Origin: Oscillospiraceae bacterium
GTDB taxonomy: Bacteria > Bacillota > Clostridia > Oscillospirales > Ruminococcaceae
Assembly: GCA_017848115.1 (NCBI GenBank)
Contig: JAGAKZ010000002.1
Location: 1-50,127, forward strand
Reading direction: 5' to 3'
Length of the DNA: 50,127 nt
The notes below the pieces were generated by a model. It was not told the origin of the DNA. It searched no databases and was given only the letters and a program-made list of their open reading frames with translations. Made by a program: the position numbers and the translations under genes. How positions within the stretch are numbered: the stretch's first letter is position 1; the number at the start of each line of letters is the position of its first letter. Below, one piece after another: positions 34,689 to 43,964 of the stretch.

Positions 34689-36191
34689 TTAGTTTTGGTA
34701 CAGGAAAATCATATCACGTATATCAAGAACACTGTCGCTGTTAAAATCATACTCAAAGTCATCTATTTCATACTCAATTATATGTACCATATCGTTAAGT
34801 ATATTTTTTCTAAAAGTATTTTTATCGACTAAAGGAACTGTTTCTGTGATTTCTTCCGTAGTGGTTTCGGCTGTTGTTTCAACCTGAGAATCGTTTGTTT
34901 TATCTGAATTTTCCGGAGATGTTTCTTGAGAAATATCATCTAAAATTACTTCAGGTTCAGAAATTTCTTGTACAGGTTCAGCTTGCTCAGAAGTTGATTG
35001 AGCGATATTTACTTTATATTCAGCTGAAAGTTCACCATACTCGATAACGACCATCTGTTCACCGTTTTTTGAAAAATCATAGAGAGGTCTTATTTTGGAT
35101 ATTTCGGGGTTTTCTATTTTATTTCCGTTAATAAAAAATTCTATTCCGGATATGTCAAGAATTTCATCGGTGATGTAGTCTTTTTTTGTGTTTTCTGTAT
35201 TAAGTGTAAGTTCAGGGAAACGATATGTAACTGAAAGCTCGTTAAATCCGGTTATTTGCTCTATATTCCATAGTTGCGAGTCACCGGAGATATAAGGAGT
35301 AAGTGATAAATTGTTTTCCTTGTCGGCTGTCAATACGAGATTTTCGTTGTCTTTAGGACAGATGGTATAAACATCTTCAGACTCACGATAAATTTTCCAC
35401 TCCGTGTTCTGTGCATTTTCTTCGGGTACGATGCTGATCGTATTATCAGTATTTGTAAGCAGTACATCATCTGAAAATGACCAGATCTTATAATATCCGT
35501 CTTCTGTTGGTTCAAATCTGAAATCCTGAATAGATATATTGTTAAGCTTTTTGCAGAGATCCAAAGATAAGTTTTCAGAATAAGTGAGAATTTCTTTATC
35601 AGAATCAGCTATTATTTTAAAAGCGTCACCGTAATTTTTTCCGGTTTTTTCATCAAGATAAATGTATCCGAGAAATCTATACTTTGACATATGGTCCGAG
35701 CTGTCACCTTTGTAGTCATAAGTTATAAAGTTTACAGCACCCCATTGTGATTCGGAAACAGTTATCATGTTTTTATCATCCGAAACCACTTCTACTACTG
35801 CAACGTGGCCATTTACAAGATCCCATTTGTCCCAGCACGCAACAGCACCAAGACGTGGCTGACATCCATATGCGTAAGGTGCGTTGTTTATGTTGTAACT
35901 GTACCATCTGCCTGCGTTTCCGGTTGAAAGTATCGGTTTTTCACCCATGATCTCATATGCACGTCCCCATGCATAAGCTGTACAGTTTGGCATACCATAA
36001 TTCATTTTATTAAATATGTTTTCTTCGCTATAATAATACACATATTCGGGGGCTTCCGGTTTCTTTTCCGGTTCTGTAAGTCTTGGAACAAAATCTTCTT
36101 TTGAAAAAGCACTTACTGTACTACAGAATGTTGTAGCCATTACAGCAGAAATAATTATTGAGCAAGTACGTAATAATGCAGACTTATGCAT
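34689..36191 (-). CDS. Secreted CHAP amidase/endopeptidase with half dockerin
   Basis: A 500-aa precursor: signal peptide (RTCSIIISAVMATTFCSTVSA), then a CHAP domain with C70 (NCTAYAWGR), H129 (GHVAVVE) and E134, the usual catalytic set for cutting peptidoglycan peptides. Residues about 195-320 look like a ricin-type beta-trefoil. About 320-400 is an Ig-like fold (ISGIEFFINGNKIE, VVIEYGELSAEYKVNI). A Glu/Thr-rich linker follows. The extreme C-terminus has only one dockerin-type Ca repeat (DFNSDSVLDIRDMIFLYQN), where a normal dockerin has two. The promoter is at 36258-36286, and a small hairpin lies in the leader (36217-36240). Confidence 0.85.
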   Translation of the reverse strand: MHKSALLRTCSIIISAVMATTFCSTVSAFSKEDFVPRLTEPEKKPEAPEYVYYYSEENIFNKMNYGMPNCTAYAWGRAYEIMGEKPILSTGNAGRWYSYNINNAPYAYGCQPRLGAVACWDKWDLVNGHVAVVEVVSDDKNMITVSESQWGAVNFITYDYKGDSSDHMSKYRFLGYIYLDEKTGKNYGDAFKIIADSDKEILTYSENLSLDLCKKLNNISIQDFRFEPTEDGYYKIWSFSDDVLLTNTDNTISIVPEENAQNTEWKIYRESEDVYTICPKDNENLVLTADKENNLSLTPYISGDSQLWNIEQITGFNELSVTYRFPELTLNTENTKKDYITDEILDISGIEFFINGNKIENPEISKIRPLYDFSKNGEQMVVIEYGELSAEYKVNIAQSTSEQAEPVQEISEPEVILDDISQETSPENSDKTNDSQVETTAETTTEEITETVPLVDKNTFRKNILNDMVHIIEYEIDDFEYDFNSDSVLDIRDMIFLYQN

Positions 36192-36216
36192 GATAAAAAA
36201 CCTCCGTTTCTTTTTT

Positions 36217-36240
36217 ACAAAACACTTGTAACTGTTTTGT
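36217..36240 (-). promoter_or_regulatory. Hairpin in the leader of the CHAP gene
   Basis: An 8-bp perfect inverted repeat (36217-36224 with 36233-36240), 25 nt before the CHAP start. The rest of 36192-36501 holds the two divergent promoters; 36290-36420 shows only AT-rich sequence. Confidence 0.5.
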
Positions 36241-36257
36241 CATAGTTTATTGTATTA

Positions 36258-36286
36258 ATAATATCTTATTTTATCTGATTTGTCAA
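36258..36286 (-). promoter_or_regulatory. Promoter of the CHAP gene
   Basis: Minus-strand TTGACA (36281-36286) and TATTAT (36258-36263) with 17-bp spacing. Confidence 0.8.
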
Positions 36287-36423
36287 TATGTTTTTCACGA
36301 TTTTTTAAAACTTTTGTTTATTTTCAACATAGTTGTTTGAAATTAATGATTTTGGATTTGTCTTAAAGTCTGTTTAAAAGAATATGGTTTTGATGAAAAA
36401 ATAGTGATAAATGCATCATTTTA

Positions 36424-36452
36424 TTGTAAACGAAAAGAAAATCGTGTATAAT
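36424..36452 (+). promoter_or_regulatory. Promoter of the lipoprotein gene
   Basis: TTGTAA (36424-36429) and TATAAT (36447-36452) with 17-bp spacing. Confidence 0.8.
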
Positions 36453-36501
36453 TGAATAGAAGCAAATATTATTATCTATGAAAAAAGGAACGTGAATTTT
36501 T

Positions 36502-37161
36502 ATGAAAAAATATTTATCTGCTGTTTTGGCTTGCGTTATGTGTTTTTCACTTTACAGTTGTGATAAAGAAAAAGAAAGCAGTGTATCAGAAGTCACCATG
36601 GACACAGTAACTTCTGCAAATGATACAGAAGCTAAGAATGAAACCACAACCACAAATAATCCACAGAATACTGAACCTTTGAATACTGATATAGCTAAAG
36701 ATCGTCTTGTTACAGATAACACAGAGATCATCAATATAGCAAACAAACATTTTGAGGCATATTTCAACGGTATAAAAAATGGAAGTCATGATGAATGTTT
36801 TTCAGGATACCCTGATTTTTATAAAAAAGCTGTAGAAAAAGAAAACAAGGAATATAACCAGGAAAATGATGAGTATATAAAAGAAATCGATGCTAATCTG
36901 GCATCAACTTATGGTGATGACTACTATGCATATGCAACAGTTAGTGCAATACTTCAGATAGTAGATACGTCACTTGCAGAAATGGAAAGTATAATCAACA
37001 AGTCATTTAACATAGATATAGAGCTTGAAGATGCATTTTCTGTTCAGGTAAATCAGGTAGTCAGAGGAAAACTCAACTCAACATCTGAAGAAATGGAGTA
37101 TCTTCTTATCAAAGTAGATGGCAAATATTATCTTTACGATCAGTACTATGAAACAGTATAA
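36502..37161 (+). CDS. Hypothetical lipoprotein, 219 aa
   Basis: Signal sequence MKKYLSAVLACVMCFSLYSC with the lipobox L-Y-S-C (Cys20), so it is likely anchored to the outer face of the membrane. A Thr/Asn-rich linker (about 30-60) leads to a helical domain about 150 residues long (HFEAYFNGIKNG to YYLYDQYYETV), possibly of the NTF2-like or DUF4878 kind; this is not certain. It has its own promoter and terminator and no obvious partner. Confidence 0.8.
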   Translation: MKKYLSAVLACVMCFSLYSCDKEKESSVSEVTMDTVTSANDTEAKNETTTTNNPQNTEPLNTDIAKDRLVTDNTEIINIANKHFEAYFNGIKNGSHDECFSGYPDFYKKAVEKENKEYNQENDEYIKEIDANLASTYGDDYYAYATVSAILQIVDTSLAEMESIINKSFNIDIELEDAFSVQVNQVVRGKLNSTSEEMEYLLIKVDGKYYLYDQYYETV

Positions 37162-37169
37162 GTACTTCC

Positions 37170-37198
37170 GCAACCGGCGGTTGCAATAAAAATTTTTT
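37170..37198 (+). terminator. Terminator of the lipoprotein gene
   Basis: A GC-rich 6-bp stem with a 3-nt loop (37170-37175 with 37179-37184), followed by a T run at 37192-37198. Confidence 0.7.
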
Positions 37199-37241
37199 AA
37201 GTTGTAAACCGGAATGTATGGCTTATTGATAAGCTGTATGC

Positions 37242-37247
37242 TATAAT
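37242..37247 (+). promoter_or_regulatory. Extended -10 promoter of the XRE regulator
   Basis: TATAAT (37242-37247) preceded by TG one base upstream (an extended -10). The -35 is poor. Confidence 0.5.
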
Positions 37248-37295
37248 GCTTTATGTAGTGAGAACTAAAAATAAAGCAAAAGGAGTATATAATAA

Positions 37296-38129
37296 ATGGA
37301 CGTAAAAACAGCATCAAGATTACTTGAATTAAGGAAACAAAACGGATTTTCGCAGGAAGGTCTTGCAGAAAAGCTTGGTATAAGCAGGCAGGCTATATCA
37401 AAGTGGGAGCGTGCCGAAGCATCACCTGATACCGAAAACCTTATAGCGCTTGCCAGAATTTATAAAATTTCTCTTGACGAGCTTCTTGGACTGGAGGTTC
37501 CAAAGACGGAAGAATCTCAGAGAAGCGTGATAGATCTTACAAAAGAAACAGATAAAATACACAAAAAAACACCTTCAAAAATGAGGGTGATGTACCCCGA
37601 AGGAAGTGCTGGTTGCGAAGAAATATATCCACAGAGTAATGAGGATAGATCCGTATATCAGCCAAATGTTGAGAACAGATTATGTAATTATACCGACTAC
37701 AATAATTACACCGATAATATTTCCGAAGAATATAACAATAATAGTGACGGCAGGGAAAGATTTGGAAATTTTAATGCAAGTCTTATTCCGGAGATAGACG
37801 ATAAGATGTTTAAAAGACTGATGACATTTCCATATCCTATAGCAACGGGAGTGTTGTTTCTGGTTCTTGGTTCGTTTTATGAACTCTGGCACCCGATGTG
37901 GATGTTGTTTCTGACAATACCGCTCTACTATACAACTATTCCGGCAATAAAATATAAAAACCCGAATATTTTCTGTTATCCTGTTTTTGTGGCACTTCTT
38001 TACCTGATAATCGGATTTCTTTATGAACTCTGGCATCCGGGCTGGTTGCTGTTCACATCAATCCCTTTCTACTACTGGGTGATAAATTTACTTTTAAAAG
38101 ATAAAAGCGACGGAGAAGAAAATAAATAA
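37296..38129 (+). CDS. XRE-family regulator with duplicated membrane repeat
   Basis: A 277-aa protein. Residues 6-62 are a Cro/C1-type HTH (LRKQNGFSQEGLAEKLGISRQAISKWERAEASPD). A Ser/Asn-rich linker leads to a C-terminal membrane region made of two copies of one unit: LGSFYELWHPMWMLFLTIPLYY and IGFLYELWHPGWLLFTSIPFYY. Each copy has a helix, a Trp-rich turn and a helix. A membrane-tethered regulator that might sense the lipid bilayer or an envelope compound; target genes are unknown. Confidence 0.87.
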   Translation: MDVKTASRLLELRKQNGFSQEGLAEKLGISRQAISKWERAEASPDTENLIALARIYKISLDELLGLEVPKTEESQRSVIDLTKETDKIHKKTPSKMRVMYPEGSAGCEEIYPQSNEDRSVYQPNVENRLCNYTDYNNYTDNISEEYNNNSDGRERFGNFNASLIPEIDDKMFKRLMTFPYPIATGVLFLVLGSFYELWHPMWMLFLTIPLYYTTIPAIKYKNPNIFCYPVFVALLYLIIGFLYELWHPGWLLFTSIPFYYWVINLLLKDKSDGEENK

Positions 38130-38154
38130 TTTTTGATTTTTTTTTATAAAACAA

Positions 38155-38183
38155 TTGCAATTTACTATATTATAAGTTATAAT
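38155..38183 (+). promoter_or_regulatory. Promoter of fba
   Basis: TTGCAA (38155-38160) and TATAAT (38178-38183) with 17-bp spacing. Confidence 0.85.
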
Positions 38184-38221
38184 ATATATGTTAATATATT
38201 ATCTTTATGGAGGACTTTTTA

Positions 38222-39085
38222 ATGTTAGTATCAGCTAAAGAAATGCTTAATAAAGCAAGAGAAGGAAAATACGCAGTAGGTCAGTTCAACATCAATAACC
38301 TTGAATGGACAAAGGCTATTCTCCTTACAGCACAGGAACTCAACTCACCTGTAATCCTCGGTGTTTCCGAAGGTGCAGGAAAGTATATGACAGGTTACGA
38401 TACTGTAGTAGGTATGGTAGAAGGCATGATCAAGGGCCTCAACATCACAGTACCTGTTGCTCTTCACCTTGACCACGGCTCATTTGAAGGCGCTAAGGCT
38501 TGCATCAATGCAGGTTTCTCTTCAATCATGTTTGACGGATCACACTACCCGATCGAAGAAAACATCGAAAAGACAAAGGCTCTTGTAAACGCTTGTGACG
38601 TTCTCGGTATTTCTATCGAAGCTGAAGTTGGTTCTATCGGCGGTGAAGAAGACGGCGTTGTAGGTGCAGGCGAATGTGCAGATCCTGATGAATGTAAAGC
38701 TATTGCTGATCTCGGCGTAACAATGCTTGCTGCTGGTATCGGTAATATCCATGGTAAATATCCTGAAAACTGGGCAGGTCTCAGCTTTGAAACACTTGAA
38801 GCTGTAAAGAATAAGGTTGGCGATATGCCTCTCGTTCTCCATGGCGGTACAGGTATTCCTGAAGATATGATCAAGAAGGCTATCTCACTTGGCGTTGCTA
38901 AGATCAACGTAAACACAGAATGTCAGCTTGCATTTGCTGCTGCAACAAGAGAATATGTTGAAGCTGGTAAGGATCAGCAGGGTAAGGGCTTTGACCCAAG
39001 AAAACTTCTTGCTCCTGGTTTTGAAGCTATCAAGGCTACAGTTAAGGAAAAGATGGAACTCTTCGGTTCAGTAGGCAAAGCTTAA
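38222..39085 (+). CDS. fba: Class II fructose-1,6-bisphosphate aldolase
   Basis: A 287-aa glycolytic/gluconeogenic aldolase. The zinc and catalytic residues are seen as H82, D84 and H85 (LHLDHGS), E133 (IEAEVG), H178 (GNIHGKY) and H207 (LHGGTG). The ATG at 38222 has GGAGG 10 nt before it; the ATG at 38207 lies within that site. Codons are more C-ending (ctc, ttc, ggc) than in neighbouring genes, typical of high expression. Single gene with a terminator. Confidence 0.95.
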   Translation: MLVSAKEMLNKAREGKYAVGQFNINNLEWTKAILLTAQELNSPVILGVSEGAGKYMTGYDTVVGMVEGMIKGLNITVPVALHLDHGSFEGAKACINAGFSSIMFDGSHYPIEENIEKTKALVNACDVLGISIEAEVGSIGGEEDGVVGAGECADPDECKAIADLGVTMLAAGIGNIHGKYPENWAGLSFETLEAVKNKVGDMPLVLHGGTGIPEDMIKKAISLGVAKINVNTECQLAFAAATREYVEAGKDQQGKGFDPRKLLAPGFEAIKATVKEKMELFGSVGKA

Positions 39086-39110
39086 TTTTAAAAAAAAGAT
39101 TATACATGAG

Positions 39111-39142
39111 ATTTCCGGGCTTTTATGTCCGGAAATTTTTTT
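39111..39142 (+). terminator. Terminator of fba
   Basis: An 8-bp stem (39111-39118 with 39129-39136), followed by a T run. Confidence 0.82.
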
Positions 39143-39305
39143 CGTTAATGATTTTTTGCTTATGAAATGCAGTCGAATTTTGTATATATTTTTTTCATAT
39201 ACATATGTACAAAAACGATAAAATATGATAAAATTAATATTGTATGGACATAAACTTTTCAATAAGTCTGTATAGTGCAATATTGCAGAAAGGAAAATTT
39301 ATAGT

Positions 39306-41042
39306 ATGAAGAAACTTATGTTGGGAAATGATGCTTTTGCCAGAGGCCTTTTTGAAGCAGGCTGTACGGTAGTATCAAGTTACCCCGGAACTCCATCTAC
39401 TGAAATAACAGAAGCAGTGGCAAAATATGAAGAAGTGTATGCAGAATGGGCACCAAATGAGAAAGTAGCTCTCGAAGTAGCTCTCGGTGCATCAATAGCA
39501 GGAGCAAGAGCTTTTTGCGGTATGAAACACGTTGGACTTAATGTTGCGGCCGATCCTCTCTACACAGCGTCTTATACAGGCGTAAATGCAGGTCTTGTTA
39601 TTGCTGTAGCAGATGATCCGGGAATGCATTCATCACAGAATGAACAGGATTCACGTCATCATGCGATCGCTTCAAAGATTCCTATGGTAGAACCTTCTGA
39701 TTCCCAAGAATGCAGAGAGTTTGTAAAACAGGCTTTTGAACTTTCGGAAAAATATGATACACCTGTAATAGTAAGAATGTCAACAAGAGTTGCTCATTCT
39801 CAGAGCGGTATCGATCTCGGAATGAGAAATAACATTGAACTTAAACCATATAAAAAAGATGCTGGAAAATTTGTAATGGTTCCTGCAAATGCAAGAAAAA
39901 GACACTATGATGTTGAAGAAAGAATGCAGAACATCAAGGAAGATTATAAGTTCAATTCTATTTTCAATAAAGTAGAAAAGAAAGCTACTGTAGCAGGTAT
40001 CATCACAAGCGGTATAGCATATCAGTATGCAAAGGAAGTTTTCGGAGATGAAGTATCATTTTTGAAACTCGGTCTTGTAAATCCGCTTCCTGATCAGCTT
40101 CTTATTGATTTTGCATCAAACTATGATGAAGTTTATGTTATAGAAGAACTTGACGGAATTATAGAAGACCGTTGTAAAGCACTCGGCCTCAACGTAAAGG
40201 GAAAAGAGATCTTTGGTTGCATAGGTGAGCTTTCACAGTCAATTATCGCTGAAAAATTAAAGGGAATCGTAAACAAAGTAAAATCTTTTGATGAAGATGT
40301 TCCTGTAAGACCTCCGGTTATGTGTGCAGGTTGTCCGCACAGAGGACTTTTCTACTCACTTTCAAAAATCGGTGCTACAGTAATGGGCGATATCGGTTGT
40401 TACACACTTGGTGCGTCAGCTCCGCTCAATGCAATGGACGCTACTATCTGTATGGGTGCATCTATTTCTTCATTGCATGGTTTCAACAAGGCAAGAGGAG
40501 AAGAAGCAGAAAAGAAGACTGTTGCAGTAATAGGCGACAGTACATTTATGCACAGCGGTATGACAGGACTTGTAAATATTGCTTATAACGCTACAAATTC
40601 AACAGTTATCATTCTTGATAACTCCATTACAGGTATGACAGGTCATCAGCAGAACCCTACAACAGGATACAATCTCAAGGGTGATGTAGCAGCAAAGGTA
40701 AATCTTGAAGAACTCTGCAAGGCACTCGGTATAAAGAGAGTACGTGTCGTAGATCCTTACAATATGGCTCAGACAGAGAAGGCTATAAGAGAAGAACTTG
40801 AGGTTAAAGAACCATCAGTTATCATTTCACGTCGTCCATGTGCATTGCTCAAGTATGTAAAACATGCTCCTGCACTTAAAGTAGACAACGATAAGTGTAA
40901 ATCATGTAAAGCCTGTCTTAAAATAGGTTGTCCTGCTATCTCGATCCGTGATTCCAAGGCATTTATTGACCATACACAGTGTGTAGGGTGCGGTATATGT
41001 CAGGAAATGTGTAAGTTTGATGCTATAGGAGGAAAACAGTAA
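39306..41042 (+). CDS. iorA: Indolepyruvate:ferredoxin oxidoreductase alpha subunit
   Basis: A 578-aa thiamine-diphosphate enzyme subunit that oxidatively decarboxylates aryl pyruvates (from Trp, Phe, Tyr) to arylacetyl-CoA, passing electrons to ferredoxin. The N-terminal pyrimidine-binding region begins GNDAFARGLFEAGCTVVSSYPGTPSTE. A TPP-binding block includes GDIGCYTLGASAPLNAMD. Two [4Fe-4S] motifs at the C-terminus use C531, C534, C537, C542 and C559, C562, C565, C569. The stop overlaps the iorB start by one base (TAATG). Confidence 0.95.
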   Translation: MKKLMLGNDAFARGLFEAGCTVVSSYPGTPSTEITEAVAKYEEVYAEWAPNEKVALEVALGASIAGARAFCGMKHVGLNVAADPLYTASYTGVNAGLVIAVADDPGMHSSQNEQDSRHHAIASKIPMVEPSDSQECREFVKQAFELSEKYDTPVIVRMSTRVAHSQSGIDLGMRNNIELKPYKKDAGKFVMVPANARKRHYDVEERMQNIKEDYKFNSIFNKVEKKATVAGIITSGIAYQYAKEVFGDEVSFLKLGLVNPLPDQLLIDFASNYDEVYVIEELDGIIEDRCKALGLNVKGKEIFGCIGELSQSIIAEKLKGIVNKVKSFDEDVPVRPPVMCAGCPHRGLFYSLSKIGATVMGDIGCYTLGASAPLNAMDATICMGASISSLHGFNKARGEEAEKKTVAVIGDSTFMHSGMTGLVNIAYNATNSTVIILDNSITGMTGHQQNPTTGYNLKGDVAAKVNLEELCKALGIKRVRVVDPYNMAQTEKAIREELEVKEPSVIISRRPCALLKYVKHAPALKVDNDKCKSCKACLKIGCPAISIRDSKAFIDHTQCVGCGICQEMCKFDAIGGKQ

Positions 41043-41629
41043 TGGCAGTTGAAGTAAAATCAGTAATGATCGTTGGTGTTGGTGGACAGGGTTCACTTCT
41101 TGCATCAAGAATACTCGGAAATGTTCTTATGGAACAGGGATACGATGTAAAAGTAAGTGAAGTTCACGGAATGTCTCAGAGAGGCGGTTCTGTTGTAACT
41201 TATGTAAAGTATGGCGAGAAGGTTTATTCACCTGTAATTGAAAAAGGCGAAGCAGATGCTATAATTGCTTTTGAACAGCTTGAAGCAGCACGTTATGTTC
41301 CTTATCTCAAAGAAAACGGACATCTTATAGTTTCAACTCAGAAAATCGATCCTATGCCTGTAATAACAGGAGCTATGAAATATCCTGAAGATATTATCGG
41401 AAAGTTAAAGGCAAAGGATATCGACGTTATCGCAGTTGATGCGCTTTCACTTGCAGAAGAAGCAGGAAATCCAAAATCTTCAAACGTAGTTCTTATGGGT
41501 GTTCTTTCAAAGCGTCTTGGTTTTGAAAGAGAAGTATGGATAAATGCTTTAAAGCAGTGCGTTCCGGAAAAGTTTCTTGAACTTAACATGAAAGCATTTG
41601 AATTGGGCGAATCTGTTGCAGAAGCTTAA
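41042..41629 (+). CDS. iorB: Indolepyruvate:ferredoxin oxidoreductase beta subunit
   Basis: A 195-aa gamma-domain type subunit (VGVGGQGSLLASRILG, SEVHGMSQRGGSVVTYVKYG) that completes IorA. It is coupled by the one-base overlap and followed by paaK after 40 nt in the same operon. Confidence 0.95.
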   Translation: MAVEVKSVMIVGVGGQGSLLASRILGNVLMEQGYDVKVSEVHGMSQRGGSVVTYVKYGEKVYSPVIEKGEADAIIAFEQLEAARYVPYLKENGHLIVSTQKIDPMPVITGAMKYPEDIIGKLKAKDIDVIAVDALSLAEEAGNPKSSNVVLMGVLSKRLGFEREVWINALKQCVPEKFLELNMKAFELGESVAEA

Positions 41630-41669
41630 TTTTAAATAAATATTTTATTTATTAAAGGAGGAATACTTT

Positions 41670-42974
41670 TTGGCTGGCTATTGGGAGAAAAAATATGAAT
41701 GCGCACCTTTGCATGAAATGAAAGCATTGCAGAGTTTCAGACTTTCTCAGACAGTAAGAAGAGTATATGAAAATGTACCGCATTACAGAAAGAGAATGGA
41801 CGAGGCAGGTGTTAAACCGGAGGATATTACATCAGTAAAGGATCTCTACAAACTTCCTTTTACATATAAGCAGGATCTCAGAGACACATATCCTTACGGA
41901 CTTTTTGCTGTAGGAATGGATAAGGTCGTAAGACTTCATGCATCATCCGGTACAACAGGTAAGCAGATAGTAGTAGGATATACAGAAAATGATATCACTG
42001 TATGGAAGGACTGTTGTGCAAGAGCGCTTGCTGCTGCAGGTTGTACAAATGAAGACTTTATGCATGTGTCATACGGATACGGACTTTTTACAGGTGGTCT
42101 TGGTATGCACTATGGTGCAGAACATCTTGGAATGACTGTTATTCCTGTTTCAGTTGGTAATACCAAGAGACAGATAACTATAATACAGGACTTCGGTTCA
42201 ACAGCAATATGCGCTACACCGTCATACATGCTCCATCTTGCAGAAACTATGGAAGAAATGGGTATCAGCAAGGACGATATAAAGCTTAAAGTAGGTATCC
42301 TCGGAGCAGAACCATGGACAGAGGAAATGCGTCAGCAGATTCAGGAAAAGACCGGAATAAAAGCTTATGATATTTACGGACTTTCAGAAATAATCGGACC
42401 GGGTGTTGCTTTTGAATGTTCAGAGCAGACAGGTATGCATATAAACGAAGACCACTTTATACCGGAAATAATTGATCCTGATACAGGCGAAGTACTTCCT
42501 GACGGAGTACAGGGCGAACTCGTATTTACTTGTATCACAAAAGAGGCTTTCCCTCTTATCAGATACAGAACAAGAGATATAGCTATGCTCAAACGTGAAA
42601 AATGTTCATGTGGCAGAACACTTGTCAAGATGATGAAGCCTGCAGGACGTTCTGATGATATGCTTATTATCAGAGGTGTAAATGTATTTCCTTCACAGGT
42701 TGAAAGTGTGCTTTTACAACTTGGAAATACATCACCGTATTATCAGCTTATTGTTGACAGAGTTAATAATACTGATACTCTTGAGATTCAGGTTGAAATT
42801 TCTCCTGAAATGTTCTCAGATACTGTAAAGAGTATTGAAACACAGGAAAAGGTCATAAAAGATGCTGTAGAATCCACACTTGGTATAGCAGCAACTATAA
42901 AGCTTGTTGAACCTAAGACACTTCAGCGTTTTGAAGGAAAAGCAGTAAGAGTAATCGACAAGCGTAAAAAGTAA
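41670..42974 (+). CDS. paaK: Phenylacetate-CoA ligase (AMP-forming)
   Basis: A 434-aa ANL-superfamily enzyme with [16 protein letters not shown] (the AMP motif, about 91-106), the [12 protein letters not shown] block and the YRTRDI hinge region. In fermenting bacteria beside iorAB it can run in reverse, making arylacetate and ATP from arylacetyl-CoA. The TTG start is set by AAAGGAGG. The ACT gene follows after 33 nt. Confidence 0.93.
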   Translation: MAGYWEKKYECAPLHEMKALQSFRLSQTVRRVYENVPHYRKRMDEAGVKPEDITSVKDLYKLPFTYKQDLRDTYPYGLFAVGMDKVVRLHASSGTTGKQIVVGYTENDITVWKDCCARALAAAGCTNEDFMHVSYGYGLFTGGLGMHYGAEHLGMTVIPVSVGNTKRQITIIQDFGSTAICATPSYMLHLAETMEEMGISKDDIKLKVGILGAEPWTEEMRQQIQEKTGIKAYDIYGLSEIIGPGVAFECSEQTGMHINEDHFIPEIIDPDTGEVLPDGVQGELVFTCITKEAFPLIRYRTRDIAMLKREKCSCGRTLVKMMKPAGRSDDMLIIRGVNVFPSQVESVLLQLGNTSPYYQLIVDRVNNTDTLEIQVEISPEMFSDTVKSIETQEKVIKDAVESTLGIAATIKLVEPKTLQRFEGKAVRVIDKRKK

Positions 42975-43007
42975 TGTTTTTTTGAATTAAGGAAAAGGGG
43001 TGTTTTT

Positions 43008-43442
43008 ATGTTCGTAAAACAGATATCAATATTTGTAGAGAATAAACCCGGCAGACTTATGTCGGTAACAAAGGTTCTTAAAGAAGGTAATATCGACATC
43101 AAGGCTCTTTCTATCGCAGATACAAAGGATTTTGGTATTCTCAGAATAATAGTTAATGATACACAGAAGGCTCTTGAGATTCTCAAGAAAGCAGACTGTA
43201 CAGTAACTACTACAGATGTAATAGCTGCAGGTGTTGAAGACAAACCGGGCGGAGTAGCAGATATGATGCAGGCTTTGTATGAAAATCAGATCTCTGTTGA
43301 GTATATGTATGCTTTTGCTAAAAAGATCGAAGAAAAGAAAGCATTTGCTATTCTCAGACTCGATAATAATGAGAAGGCTCTCAAAGTTCTTGCTGATAAC
43401 GGAATAAAACTCCTTTCAGCAGAAGACATAACAACTCTTTAA
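43008..43442 (+). CDS. Tandem ACT-domain protein
   Basis: A 144-aa protein made of two ACT domains (about 1-68 and 70-144). The first begins MFVKQISIFVENKPGRLMSVTKVLKEGNIDIKAL. ACT domains bind amino acids. Genes of this type are regular partners of iorAB-paaK, where it may sense the aromatic amino acid being fermented. Confidence 0.9.
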   Translation: MFVKQISIFVENKPGRLMSVTKVLKEGNIDIKALSIADTKDFGILRIIVNDTQKALEILKKADCTVTTTDVIAAGVEDKPGGVADMMQALYENQISVEYMYAFAKKIEEKKAFAILRLDNNEKALKVLADNGIKLLSAEDITTL

Positions 43443-43451
43443 AAATTACCA

Positions 43452-43492
43452 TGCCCGTATTTTATCGGTACTTTCCGTAAAAAATACGGGCA
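43452..43492 (+). terminator. Possible terminator of the iorAB operon
   Basis: A perfect 12-bp stem (43452-43463 with 43481-43492), but the T run after it is weak, so readthrough to the NusG-II gene is possible. Confidence 0.55.
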
Positions 43493-43532
43493 GTGTGATT
43501 TTATAAACCAAATGAAAAGTGAGCTGTAAAAA

Positions 43533-43922
43533 ATGAAATCAAATAAAAAGACCGTGATAATTCTTATTGTATGTATAGTTATTTTTTTAATATGCCTGAT
43601 ACTTTCGATCATTATCCTGACAAATAATAAAAATGCACGTACAGCCAGAATATATCAGAACGGCAACCTTCTGTATGAAATCGACCTTAGCAGTGTCAAA
43701 GAGCCATACACACTGAATATCGCATCGGAATCAGGCGGATACAACATTGTCGAAGTACGTCCCGGCGAAATAGGTATATGTAAAGCTTCATGCCCCGATA
43801 AAGTATGCGTAAATATGGGATTTATAAATAACAGTTCACTTCCGATAACCTGTCTTCCGAATAAACTGATAATAAAACTGGAATCCGATTCGGAGGAAGA
43901 AGCTGATGTTGTGGTTTATTGA
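43533..43922 (+). CDS. NusG domain II-containing membrane protein
   Basis: A 129-aa protein with one N-terminal membrane helix (about 8-29) and an extracytoplasmic beta-domain of the NusG_II/DUF1312 kind: RIYQNGNLLYEIDLS, VRPGEIGICKASCPDKVCVNMGFI and PITCLPNKLIIKL. Four cysteines (one pair each side of CVNMG) are characteristic. Function unknown; it is frequently close to heptaprenyl/electron-transfer genes in clostridia. No dedicated promoter was found. Confidence 0.82.
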   Translation: MKSNKKTVIILIVCIVIFLICLILSIIILTNNKNARTARIYQNGNLLYEIDLSSVKEPYTLNIASESGGYNIVEVRPGEIGICKASCPDKVCVNMGFINNSSLPITCLPNKLIIKLESDSEEEADVVVY

Positions 43923-43964
43923 CAGAGAAACATATCAAATAAAAAAGGTAGTTTGATACACTTT

